From positions 1,178,001 through 1,242,000 of the forward strand of contig WOAB01000093.1 in NCBI GenBank assembly GCA_027886185.1: 64,000 nucleotides of DNA. Reading direction: 5' to 3'. This DNA is from Rheum nobile (taxonomy: Eukaryota; Streptophyta; Magnoliopsida; Caryophyllales; Polygonaceae). The notes under the pieces were generated by a model that was given only the letters and a program-made list of their open reading frames with translations, was not told where the DNA came from and made no database searches. The position numbers and the translations under genes are program-made. Shown here in pieces: positions 1 to 10,564 of the stretch (its first letter is position 1; each line of letters begins with the position of its first letter).

Positions 1-1315
1 AACGACGTTAACTAAGGCGCTATCCGGGAGGCAACCCGAGGTAGTTTTTCCTTGATTTTTCTTTCTCTTCGATTAATTTCATAGTTTCTTTGGCTTTGTT
101 TCGTTCGCCTGTCACTAACATTTCAGGTACAAAAGTAAATGGAGAGGAGACGGTATTCCCAGTTATCTCACCGCGACCCGGTGACAAATCCGCCGCCCCG
201 CGGCGAATTTCTGGTATACTTTTCTCAACTTCGGAAAAAAAAAATTACCGAGTTGTCCAGAATTCCAATGGAGATGGTGCGCATCATGTTGTCACAGAGG
301 AAACCTTATCCCTACACTTGATTTGACAACGATGATGGCCCTACAGTCGACAACTGATGAGGAGGAACACCAAGGCCCACACCACGATAACATCTGGGCC
401 CATAGTTGAAGGCCGTGTAGCCCTGATGTCCTTGATGACCACCACACCTTACAGTGGTCCCCTATGGTTGCACGGTAGAATTGAGATGAAGACACCCGCC
501 CAATACCAGATCCCTGTGCATATCTGGAGTACACCGCCAGCGATCACCTACATTGTCCAAGCAGCTCAGCGGCGTTTGTGAGTTATTTTTTGCTTTTCCC
601 TATGCTTCTATTCTTTTGTCTTTCATTACATTGAGGACAATGCAATGTTTAAGCATGGGGGAAGAGTTCTATACTTGCTACGTCGTTGAGGAGAAAAATG
701 AATAAAAAGAGAAAAAGCCAAAAAATTGAAAAAAGGCTAACATTGAAATCCTGGGATAGGTCGAAAACCCGAAAGGGCGGCCTAGGCAATAAGCAGGTGG
801 CTTGGACCAGCATTAGGCTAGGATAACAATTGGTCAAGAGTGACGTGAGCTTATGTGAGTATATCTATTGGAAAATGAAATGAGTGGCTTGGTGAAAACC
901 CGAGAGGGCGCCTTGGCAAAATGAGCGAAAAGAAGAAGATTGATTTCTAGGAATCCTCATTTTACTTGGTGAGGCGTCATAAGAAGAGGAGATATAAGGA
1001 GGATTCGGGTAGGTCACTCTGGAGCGATAAGAATATAGATGGGAGATAGGATTAGATTTTGATTCACTCTATGGTGTTTGGGGATAAGCTTGGGGGAAGT
1101 ACTCTGCTTTCCTTTTAGCTTGATTGTGTGGGGTGTTGATTGTATGTTGTGTTGTGTTGTGCATATTATTTTGGTTGTCTGGAGCTGATTGTTGAGATGT
1201 TGTAGTTGCTGGTGTCTTATTTTCTTGTACTTCCTGAGACCTTGGTGTTTGATTGAGGGAGTAAGTTTATCATTAGCTTACTCGGGACGAGTAAAGGTCT
1301 AAGTATGGGGGAATT
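1..1315 (+). mobile_element. Non-coding 3' internal tail of an Athila-like Ty3/gypsy element
   Basis: The stretch lies directly upstream of a polypurine tract and an LTR start and has no credible coding frame. It carries motifs I associate with the post-pol region of Athila-type elements: CCGGGAGGCAACCCG near 24-38 and GAGGACAATGCAATG near 633-647, followed by a G-rich run. A short module AAAACCCGAAAGGGCG (about 764-779) recurs with one change at about 894-910, so there is a degenerate internal repeat. Two GC-rich palindromic blocks sit at 169-183 and 191-205. The small open frames here lack domain features. Lineage is inferred from layout and motifs only, because the gag-pol part lies outside the window. 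Confidence 0.6.
1303..1315 (+). promoter_or_regulatory. Polypurine tract of the Athila-like element
   Basis: The purine-rich run containing GGGGGAA ends immediately before TGATAGGTGTC, the LTR start. This is the usual position of the plus-strand primer site in LTR retrotransposons. Confidence 0.65.
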
Positions 1316-2660
1316 TGATAGGTGTCATTTCATGCACCTTTACTAGCAATTATTAGCATTATTTAGAGGAGTTTATGACTAGATTTGAGGTTAAGTCTGT
1401 AATCCAGAAGATGTGGAGAGAATTGAAGATATCCAGGGATTTACAGCTTAATGAAGGATGGAGAAGATGAAGATGGATGAGGATCCGCTTGAAGACTAAT
1501 TGGAGAAGGCTACCAACACTTGGTAGTATGGAAGAGCGGAAGAGAAGAAGTGAATAGCTGAAGAAAGGAGAGGGCGGGTGACACCGCCCCGCGCCAGACG
1601 CCACCGCGACCCGGCGGTGGGTCTCAGAGAAGAAGCTGGTCGCGCCAGAAGACAACCACCGCCCCGCGGTGGATCTCACCGCCCCGCGGTGGGCACGTAA
1701 CACCTCGCGGCCAGCGAAGACATTATTTCCTTATTTTGCATTTTCGGATTTCCTCTTTATTATTTTATTTCCTTTACTATTTTCGTTAGGTTTAACTTAT
1801 TTCCCTTTTCCTATTTAAGACCTTTTTCTAGGTCTTGAGTAGAAGAGACCAGACACTTTTATTATCATCGTTGTTTTCTTTTCTCAATTAGGGTTTCATT
1901 TGCATCTCAATGGAGCACTAATTTCCCCTTGTTCTACTAGACGTTTGAAGCAATACAATTGATTCGTTTGTGAGATTTATATTCCTTGTTCTTATTCTTA
2001 TATGTGTTGGTTTGATTCTCTTGGTTATATTGAGTATTGATTTATCGTTATTCTTCATAGCCTGATCAACTAGGTTGAGTAATATTTATCAAATTGCTAG
2101 GATTTGCATATAGTGGAATACGAGTGCATGTCTAGTAGCAAACACAATTATTGCATATAGTGGAATACGAGTGTGCAATTGTGAGAGAGAATTATTTGCA
2201 TGTTGAATAGTAAGGTTTTCTTCTATTTGCATGTATCCTATACCCTTGTATGAATGCTATTGCTTTATTAGTGGTAAGGTTTTCTTCCATTGATATTGTA
2301 GTAAGTACTATCAACAACTGTCTGAATTGGTAGTTATTTACGATCAGGGTAGGAACAACCATAAGAATATTAAAAGAACTTGGATTTAATAGATTTCAGT
2401 GATCAAATTACATCTCTGTATTGTGGATCTCGTTCTAGTGGAACTATTTTCCCCAAATCATATTCTCAATCAACTAAAGCTGTTTACTTTACTCTGTTTG
2501 ATAACCAAAACCCCCATTCCTTGTTACTTGTTGATCATAATTGCATACTTCATCAGATCTTCCCTGTGGGTTCGACCCTTACTTGCTTGTTATACATCTG
2601 TTTAGTAGGTTTGTTAGGACTTTTACTTTGATTAGGCCATTCAATGATATTTGCATTGCA
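1316..2660 (+). mobile_element. 3' LTR of the Athila-like gypsy element
   Basis: Starts TGATAGG right after the polypurine tract. The U3 part carries three GC-rich palindromic blocks (about 1602-1692). A TATA-like TATTTAAG is at about 1812-1819, followed by a 5' leader-like stretch. Near 2563 is CCCTGTGGGTTCGACC, a sequence common close to the 3' end of gypsy LTRs. The exact end is uncertain by some tens of bases (2650-2665), because the 5' LTR and the left target duplication are outside the window. Tekay-type LTR sequence follows at once, so the element appears to have inserted into that older LTR. Confidence 0.65.
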
Positions 2661-4550
2661 TATTTCGGCCATGTCACTGCCATTGTCACCGGAGTTGCAA
2701 GCATCGCCGGAGTTCTTCAAGGTCGTCGCCGGAGTTGCCATAGGAGGAGGAGGTGCCCTCAAGGTGGTGGTTAGTGACACAAGGAGTTTGGAAGTCGAAA
2801 CCAACCCAAGTCGAGCCCCATCGTCTTCCCCGGTGAGTTTTTGCTGTCGGCGTCTCGCCTCTGTAGCCTCGCCGCACCCGCGGTCAAGGCCACCGCACCC
2901 GCGGTGGGCCTGGGCGAGTGTGGTTGTGGCTTGGGCTTTGTGATCTCGTTTGAGACTTTTGTTCCTTCGATTTCGTTCGTTTTTCTTTAGATTCGTACTA
3001 GTTATTGTTGAATCTAACTTAGGGTTTTGTTATGGGTCGTTCCGTAGGAAACCATAATCCAGGTTCTTCCTCGTTTCGGACCCGGAAATCCGTCATCTCG
3101 AGCTTCGTTGAGCTCCGTCTAAATCTAAGGCAAGTGGCGGTTCGATCTTGCTTATCATTCCATATTTATATTGATTATCAATTGTTTAATTGTTAATTAA
3201 TTTGGGATGAATTGTTGTTTTCGTCTGGGAACAGTTTTGATAATTGTAAGTGATTTTAAAAGAGATATTATAATAGGTTGTATATTGCTAGAACAATGCT
3301 ATTATATATATATATGATTAAATACGGATATTACGATAGGTTGTATATTGGTAGAACAACGCTATTTTATCTGTGTTTGGCCCCGGTGGCTTTGATGTGA
3401 ATTATTACTGTGTTAAACTGTTTAGTTAGCACGAGTATTCGTAGGAACACTATGTACCTTGCGAGGTTTAGTGGTTTCTTTATAACTGGTGCTAGGAGGA
3501 TTATTCCTCTAGTACTTTTCCGGTCATGACCATACCCTTACTCAGGGTACGTGCACACAACTGGTGCAGCCATTTGGGATTTATTCCCTGTGATTTATTC
3601 CCCGTGATATCTCTTGTGAGGAGATCTGATATCTCTTGTGAAGAGATCTTAAAAGCTTGTAACGTGAATGTTCGTTTTGGAATTAAACAAGATAAGTGCC
3701 GTTGTGCACATAATTAATATACCCTTTGGCGAGTAGTGCAGCTAGGAAATAGTGCAACTAAGGAAACTCGTCTAGACTTTGATCAGAGTAAAATTCTCTT
3801 TCCAATCTGAATTCACATTACGCGGTAAAGTTGGTCGTGAACCGAAACATCAAGTCGTTTTAAACGCTTGTGTATAATTATAATGTTCCAGACATTTGTC
3901 ATACTTTCCGATAAGACTCAATTCGTTGGAGTCTTCTCTTCATATGTTTCCTTAAGACTCAATCTTTCAGAGTCTTTTCTCTTGATCATGCCTTTTCATA
4001 TATTTCCGTAGGAGTATGGTGGTTGACTATCGTCATCGACTTTTATTCGAGAAACGATGAGTCTAACCTAATACGACTACTTAGAACCTATCTGATTTTC
4101 CCTTGCATAGTCTTTCATTAGACTAACCAACCGATTATATTCCCTTGCATGGTTGGCTGGTGTCATCCGTCTCATACGGCACATCAGATAAACTGCAGTT
4201 CCGATGAAGGCTAGAAACGACGACGAAGGCAGTTGGGATTTCAAAGAGTTTTACCAGGTTGAGATTCCTTGACGGGTGATCGATTTCGATCAAGACCTTT
4301 ATGTTATTTATTTTTAAGACTTCTGCTGTGTTAAACATATTTTATATCAAGACTACCTTGTATTTCAGTTGTATTTCGGATTATGGATGTAATGTCGAGA
4401 CAATGATTTTAATCGAAAGTTATGATATTTTGTATTATAACCGTTGTTTGATGAATTATATAAACTGGTCAAGCCTGAGTGGCTTCGGATGTGGAATCCG
4501 GGGTCACTGGCGGTAATACCTTTCAAGGATATATATTTGGGGGTGTTACA
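2661..4550 (+). mobile_element. Tekay-type gypsy LTR, 3' part (5' end cut off)
   Basis: Aligns by eye along most of its length with the complete LTR at 49960-52355. Shared landmarks include the GC palindromes (2870-2906), AATCTAACTTAGGGT, the duplicated AATAGGTTGTATATTG module, the 'tagactaaccaaccg' stretch near 4115-4133, and the end GGGGGTGTTACA. It ends TACA at 4550 with no primer-binding site after it, so it is the end of a solo LTR or a 3' LTR. The 5' part is missing, replaced by the Athila-like LTR. If this was a direct insertion, CGGTG at 4551-4555 is the expected right target duplication; its partner is not in the window. Confidence 0.75.
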
Positions 4551-4686
4551 CGGTGTCGGAGAGGAATCTCTGGATGAAAGCGCCGGTGAGGACGAGGCCC
4601 ACTCTGGCGACATCGAGCCGATTGAGCCCCAGCCTTCTCCTGACCCGGCCCCTGCTAAAGGTAATGTTGCAGACCCCGATCCTTGA
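4551..4686 (+). pseudogene. C-terminal tail of an antisense ORF downstream of Tat pol
   Basis: From the edge of the Tekay LTR an open frame runs to a TGA at 4684-4686. It encodes an acidic, proline-rich tail (GEESLDESAGEDEAHSG, then PQPSPDPAPA). It lies in the 3' region of the Tat element but on the opposite strand to pol. Several plant Tat-lineage elements (Grande, Retand and relatives) carry extra antisense ORFs exactly there. I infer that this is the end of such an ORF, truncated when the Tekay LTR inserted. The domain-bearing part is missing, so no function can be given. A chance open frame remains possible. Confidence 0.35.
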
Positions 4687-5409
4687 TTGTTTTTTTCATA
4701 ATCTGACTTGTGGCCCCATCTGTGTGTGGGTAGGATATTCTCTGTTTTGGCGACTCGTCCACCATCGCGGGTCGTAGAATGTTTTTAGCGGATGACTTGA
4801 AGTCCTACATGTGTGTAGGCGAACAATATGTTTTGGCGACCCGTCCACCATCGCGGGTCGTATGTTTGTAAAAAATGTTTAGACTTTTATTTGATGCAAT
4901 ATATTTTTACAAAGGATCGTACATTTGTTGTTCGTACGTTTCGTCAGACTTTCTAGAGAAGTTTGTTATTGACGCCTTTGTTTTGTATGTCGGGTTCGCC
5001 CGTGTGCTCCGTCGAGTAGGGCTTGCCGTATGTATGTGAAGAAGGAGGCCTGCAAATGTATGTGTTTTATGTTTAGTAATGACTTTAAGCCGAGGAGGAA
5101 GAAGCAATATGTTTCTATTGCGTAAATGTAATAAGGTGTCTTAACCTTACGTATTATGTAAGGCAGGCGGTGTGCCGACGTGCCTGTGTTGTTCATCTCC
5201 CCGTGTTCCGATCGATCGTGTAAATGTAGTGTAAGCGCTTTTGTTTGTGACTGGATCTAGTGTGTATGTTGATGTCGTCCTGTACTTAGGTTTGCAAGGA
5301 GAATGTCCTTACTCGATGTAAATGCCCAGTGTCAAAAAATAGAGTTATGCTTAAAACAACAAGTAATGCATGATAGGTGAAAGGGCGTTAGTGCCTTACC
5401 TTACTAGTT
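4687..5409 (-). mobile_element. Non-coding 3' region of the Tat element
   Basis: Lies between the end of the integrase frame and the antisense ORF tail. No coding frame is convincing. The only structure seen is the two-copy repeat with hairpins at 4745-4862. The 3' LTR of the element is not in the window. Confidence 0.5.
4745..4862. repeat. Two direct repeats, each holding a short hairpin
   Basis: TTTTGGCGACCCGTCCACCA and the following TCGCGGGTCGTA occur at 4831-4862 and, with one change, at 4745-4776, spaced 86 bp. Upstream TGTGTGTgGGT/TGTGTGTAGGC similarity suggests that the repeat unit is the whole 86 bp. Within each unit CGACCCG pairs with CGGGTCG across a 10-base loop; the first copy has one mismatch. 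Confidence 0.75.
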
Positions 5410-6516
5410 TAGAAGTGGTATAACTTTAGGTGTGTCGCGTTCCAACTTCTCGGGATTGGTCGTCCGTCTTTGTCTTCTAGTTGGTATGCTCCTTGTCCGA
5501 CTACTTCTTTGATTAGATAGGGTCCTTCCCACTGAGGTGCGAGCTTTCCGTCGGTCGGGTTTTTGGTGTTCTGGAATGTCTTTCTGAGGACCCAATCTCC
5601 AACTTTAAAGACTTTGGCTCGAACGTTCTTGTTGTAACTTCTTGCGACCTATTGTTGGAACTTGACCATTCTAATTCTGGCTCTTTCTCTAGCCTCATCC
5701 GCTGTGTCCAAGTTGTGTGCTAGTTCGACGTCGTTCTGTTCGTTCGTCTGAAGGATGTAACGAGCTGTTGGAACCAATAGTTCAACGGGGATGACTGCTT
5801 CGCTTCCGTAGACGAGTGGGAATGGTGACTGTCCGGTTGCGTTCTTTGGAGTGGTCCTGTCGGACCAGAGAATGAATGGGAGTTCGTCTGCCCATTTGCC
5901 TTTAGCCCATGTGAGGCGTTTTTTGAGGTTGTTGATGATGATTTTGTTGCTAGACTCGGCTTGTCCGTTGGATTGTGGATACCGAGGGGTGGAGGTGACC
6001 AATTTGATGTTCCATTGGTCGAAAAGGCTCTAGTCTTATGACTGATGAACTGGGAGCCATTGTCGCATACGATTTCTGATGGGACGCCAAATCTGCACAA
6101 GATATTGCGTTTTATAAATGAAATGACGTGTTGATCTTTTACCTCTCGGTAGGCTTCAGCTTCGATCCATTTAGAGAAGTAGTCTGTCATGGCAAGGAAG
6201 AAGACCCGTTGACCCGATGCAGGTGGGAGTTTTCCGATGATATCCCTCCCTTATCTCATGAAGGGCCACGTCACTAGAGTCGGATGGAGAAGTTCCGAGG
6301 GTTGGTGAGGAACGGGTGCGTGTCGTTGACAGGCATCGTACTTCTTGCTGTACTCCATCACGTCTCTATTCATTGTGGGCCAGTAATATCGGTTTCGCAA
6401 GGCGTTTCCCGAGAGGCTTCGTCCGCCCGTGTGGTTCCCACATTCTCCTTCATGTAACGATTGTAGGATATGTCCGACTTCTGGAGTCTTGAGGTATCGT
6501 AGGAGTATCCCCGTGA
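5410..6516 (-). pseudogene. Tat-lineage integrase, downstream half of split pol
   Basis: Encodes the 3' end of pol on the minus strand. The zinc-binding region contains NRYYWPTMNRDV and CQRHAP. The catalytic core contains TDYFSKWIEAEAY, IVCDNGSQF and, after a frameshift near 6010-6040, PQSNGQAESSNK. All three DDE acidic residues are therefore still recognisable. A C-terminal part follows (VGDWVLRK, APQWEGPYLI, HLKLYHF then stop near 5411). There is an in-frame stop after the VKFQQ segment (about 5646-5648). The upstream half of pol lies across the solo LTR insertion at 6522-7756. The reading frame is dead; assignment to the integrase family is firm. Confidence 0.88.
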
Positions 6517-6521
6517 CAGAT

Positions 6522-7756
6522 TGATACACACAATTATGTTGTGTGTATAGACGGGGTTTTAGCATTGTTTTAGTGGTGTTTTAGGAGGCGTTGATGGAGT
6601 TGTGGAGTTTTGGCGAGGAGGTGCTGAAGACCCACTTTTGGAGGCCTTGGGAGCATTCGGAGCTGAAGAGACGAAGAACTGAAGAAATGGCTTCACGGCG
6701 ACCGCCGACCACATTGCGGCGACCGCTGCTAAAGGATTCCCAGCTGCCTTGGCTACGGCATGAGCACGGCGACCACCGTATAAAGACGGCGACCGCCGCA
6801 GATGATGCAGCGACCGCCGCCGCTGTCAGAAGCGCCACCGAGCCGTTTTCCTTATTTGTTTTATTTGGATTATTTTTATTACGTTTTAGTATTTCGTTTA
6901 ATGTTAATTTTGGAGATTTTCCTTTTAGTATTTAAGGGTTAGAAGGGAGCTTGGCCTCCCGGATCTCTCTCGAACCCTAATTTCATTCTACGTACTTTTC
7001 TATGAAGAACTAAGCCACTCTTGCTTAGTCAGACGCTAAAGCTTTCGTTTTGATTCAGTTGTGAGATTCTCGTTCTTAATCTATTGCATGGATTTTATCT
7101 ATTCTCTTGCTTGATTGCTTATGATTGATATTGATAATTTCTAGTCTGATCAACTAGGGTTTGTTGTTATTGATCTATTGCTAGATTTAGATTGTTACTG
7201 GTTGAGCATATCTATTTCAGAGTAGCAACTGCATCGTGCTAGTATCTGGTTGTGCTAGTCTTATGCAGAAGAGAACTGATTTACATTCTAGGATAAAAGC
7301 TGGTTGTTTTATGCTAGAATTGTATCCAACTATATTCCTATCCATAAAGCTACTGTTAAACTGAATCTTGATAGTTTCAGGGTTGTTTAATTAGTTAGTG
7401 CTAATAGTATCTGGTTGTGCTATTAGTTATATCTGAAAAGGAATTGGAATTTCCATTGCATGAGATTTTGAATGAATATCTAGGATCAACTTGTCATACG
7501 AATAGTGGATGTTGTTTGACTAAGTGCTTTTCCCATCACTGAATTCATTAACTTTTAGTTTGTTTACTTTTGCATGCTTAGATTCATTAAAACATACAAA
7601 ACCCCCCGTTGGTTACGTTTGATTGACATATGAATTGCATATTTAGATAGAATTCGCCTCCCTGTAGATTCGACCTTTACTGACCTAGGACTACGGTTTA
7701 AAGTTTGTTTGGATATTTTGAATAGTAGGAATTAGCACGACAAATTCCTGTTAGCA
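6522..7756 (+). mobile_element. Solo LTR (gypsy, Athila-like) inside Tat pol
   Basis: A 1235-bp unit begins TGATACACAC and ends GTTAGCA, flanked by perfect 5-bp duplications CAGAT at 6517-6521 and 7757-7761. It contains a GC-rich palindromic zone (about 6690-6840), a TATA-like TATTTAAG at about 6929-6936, and CCCTGTAGATTCGACC near its end. This arrangement resembles the Athila-like LTR at 1316. There is no internal domain, PBS or second LTR, so it is a solo LTR left by LTR-LTR recombination. Its orientation is opposite to the host element. The frame at 6669-6935 and others within it are not supported as genes. Confidence 0.9.
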
Positions 7757-7761
7757 CAGAT

Positions 7762-8345
7762 CTTTTGTACAAGATGTTATTTATAATGTCGAAAGAAAGT
7801 GCTTGCACCTTTAGTCTTTTTGCCTCTGTTTTGTCGTTGGGCAGGATGCCGCCCCTTAGCCATTTGACGTAAGGTAGTGTCCAGTCGTCATGAGCGCTGA
7901 CGATGTCTTCTTCTGGTCGGTCACCTATCTCCATCGTGACAAGTTCCTCCAATGGTGTGATCGACTCCTTGGGTGTTTTCGGGACAGCTGGTGTCATGAC
8001 GTGTGCCAATGGGATGTTCGGAAATTCCTTTGGATCCAGGACGGACCCCAGATTGGCTAGTGCGTCACCTTGAGAGTTAAGATCTTTGGGTACCTGTCTG
8101 ATGTTGAACGTTTGGAATTGGTCGATCAGCTTCTTGGCCACTCCCAGGTAAGCTATCATCCTGACGTCCTTTGCACTGTACGACCCTTGTATTTGATTTA
8201 CGACTAAGAGGGAGTCGCAAATGACTTCGATTTCCTGGACTCCTAGGTCACGAGCTAGGGTGAGCCCAAATATAAGTGCTTCGTATTCAGCTTCGTTGTT
8301 GGTCGCGTCCCATTCGCATCTCATGGCCTGGGCTATCTTGTCCCC
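7762..8345 (-). pseudogene. Second (archaeal-type) RNase H domain of Tat pol
   Basis: The minus-strand frame shows WDATNNEAEYEALIFGL followed by EIEVICDSLLVVNQIQG and later DALANLGS. These are the hallmarks of the additional RNase H that plant Tat/Ogre/Retand elements carry between the normal RNase H and the integrase. It follows the first RNase H in the same frame after one stop codon near 8346. Translation then runs to NNILYKRSV, where the solo LTR at 6522-7756 interrupts it; the frame resumes beyond the LTR with TGILLRYL. Confidence 0.85.
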
Positions 8346-9944
8346 TTATGGCGATTTCAGCACGACTCCTAGCCCCGATCCTCTGGCGTTCGACGCACCA
8401 TCTGTGTGGAGCTCCCATTTACCTGTTTCCTTCGTCGCGAGTAACTGTGTTGCTTCCTTGGTGGCTTCTTGCTCTAGGGTCGGGCTGAAGTCTGCCAGAA
8501 AGTCAGCCAGGGCTTGCGACTTGATCGCTGTTCTGGGATCGTACTCGATGTCATAGCCGCTGAGGTGTATGGCCCACTTGTCCATTCGTCCTGTGAACTC
8601 AGGTTTCCTCATGATTGCTCTCATGGGATGATTAGTGCGGACGATTATAGTATGGGATTCGAAATATGGTTTGAGTTTGTTCGATGCCATTACCAGTGAT
8701 AGTACAAGTTTTTCTAGCGACGAGTACCTTGTTTCTGCTGGCAGTAACGTTCGACTGACATAGTATATCGGCAATTGTTTGCCGTCCTCTTCTCTGACCA
8801 GTACGACGCTCACGGCGGACTCCGACACTGCTAGATATAGCAATAGTGGCTCGTCGTCCTTGGGTTTGGTTAGCAACATGGGACTGGCGAGGTATTTCTT
8901 TAGGTCTTGAAATGCAGCTTCGTGCTCTTCCGTCCATTGAAAGGATTTGTTCTTCTTGAGAGCGTCGTGAAAGGGTTTGCACTTGTCGGATGACTTCGAG
9001 ATGAATCTGTTTAGAGCTGCTATCCGACTTGTCAATTTTTGCACGTCCTTGACGCATCGGGAGGATCGGAGGTTGATGAGGGACTTGACCTGTTCTGGGC
9101 TGGCTTCTATTCCTCTTTGTGTCACCATGTACCCCAAGAACTTTCCTGATGACACCCCGAAAGAGCATTTCATAGGATTTAATTTCATGTTATATCTTTT
9201 TAGTACCTCGAAGCTATCGCGAAGGTGGTAGATATGATCTTCCTTCCTTTTTTATTTGACCAGCATGTCGTCTATGTAGACTTCCATCGTGTCCCCGATC
9301 TAGTCTTTAAACATCTTGTTGACCAATCGTTGATAAGTAGCCCCTGCATTTTTTAGTCCGAAGGGCATTACTTTGTAACAATAGATACCTTGGCTTGTGA
9401 TGAATGCCGTTTTCTCTTGGTCCTTGGGTTCCATGAGGATTTGATTATAGCCGCTAAATGCGTCCATGAAGGTTAACATTTCGTGTCCTGTCGTCGCGTC
9501 AACCATGGCGTCGATGTGAGGAAGTGGGAATGAGTCTTTAGGGCAGGCTTTGTTGAGGTCGGTGAAGTCGATGCAGACTCTCCATTTGCCATTCTTCTTT
9601 TGGACTACGACCACGTTGGCCAGCCACTCGGGATAGTTGACTTCCCTTATTTTTCATGTTTCCAACAAGCTCTTGACTTCGTCATCGACGATCTTGTTTC
9701 GCTCTGGGGCGAATTTCCTGCGCGTTTGCTTTACAGGGGGGTGAGATGGATCTGCGTTCAACTTATGAGTAATAATGTTTGGAGATATACCGACCATGTC
9801 TTCATGTGACCACGCAAAACAATCAGTATTGGATCTGAGAAAATCAAGAATTTGTTGTCTGGTCGAGTCGTCCAGGTTTGACCCGACCCTTACCGTTTGG
9901 TTTGGCTTTGAAGGATCTAGTATGATCTCGTCGAGTTTTTCCAT
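8346..9944 (-). pseudogene. Reverse transcriptase and RNase H of Tat pol
   Basis: In one minus-strand frame the order is an N-terminal RT segment (FAWSHEDMVGISP), then VCIDFTDLNKACPKDSFPLP, FMDAFSGYNQI and VMPFGLKNAGATYQ. The YIDDMLVK active site follows near 9260-9285. Next come the connection (LGYMVTQRGIEASPEQ) and an RNase H start (LHTDGASNARGSGLGVVL). FTDLNKACPKDSFPLP is characteristic of the Tat clade. Four in-frame stops are visible (near 9652, 9300, 9256 and 8347). The catalytic Asp pair is intact, but the frame cannot give a full protein without readthrough. Confidence 0.92.
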
Positions 9945-9988
9945 TTTGGTTCGACGTATCGATTAGGTCTTTCGCCACTCTGTGATTG

Positions 9989-10564
9989 CTATGCGACCCT
10001 ATGCTCGACGATGCTTTTCATGGAGGCGACGTAGCATTCCTTGGCCGCCCTCTGGTCTCCCTTGATTTCTTGGACTCCCCACTTCGAGGGTACCGCCTTC
10101 ATAGCGTGTATCCATGGCCTACCAAGAATGCAATTATAGGGAGACGAGCAATCTAGGACTAGAAATTCCACCTGTTGGTTGACTCCTCCGGCGTACGTTG
10201 TGAGAACGATTTCGCCGATAGTGTGTTTAACTTCGCCACTGAATCCGACTAGTGGAGTCGATTTCATGATCAGGTCGTCTTCATCCAGACCCATCCCTTT
10301 GAGGGCGTCAAAGGCCAAGAGATTGGTCGAACTTCCTGTATCGATTAGTACTCTACGTATCAAACAGTTCCCGATAGATAAAGAGATTATCAGACCGTCG
10401 TGATGGCTTTCCGACCCGTCGGCATCGGACTCGTCGAACGTGACCGTTGGGAGGTCGGAGACTTTGTTTGGCCTGAACTCTGGCGCTTTGGGCTCACTGC
10501 CTTTGCTCTCCTTTGCACTGTCGTTTGGCCGCGGAGTATGTGTTTCCACATACGTCCGAACCAC
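9989..10564 (-). pseudogene. Aspartic protease region of the Tat element
   Basis: A 191-residue minus-strand frame contains IRRVLIDTGSSTNLLAF, the retroviral-type aspartic protease active site (DTGSS), and later EFLVLDCSSPYNCILGRPW, the usual C-terminal ILGRPW motif of this family. It lies between gag and RT as expected. The frame differs from those of gag and RT, so frameshifts separate the three. This is the longest clean stretch of the element. Confidence 0.9.
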
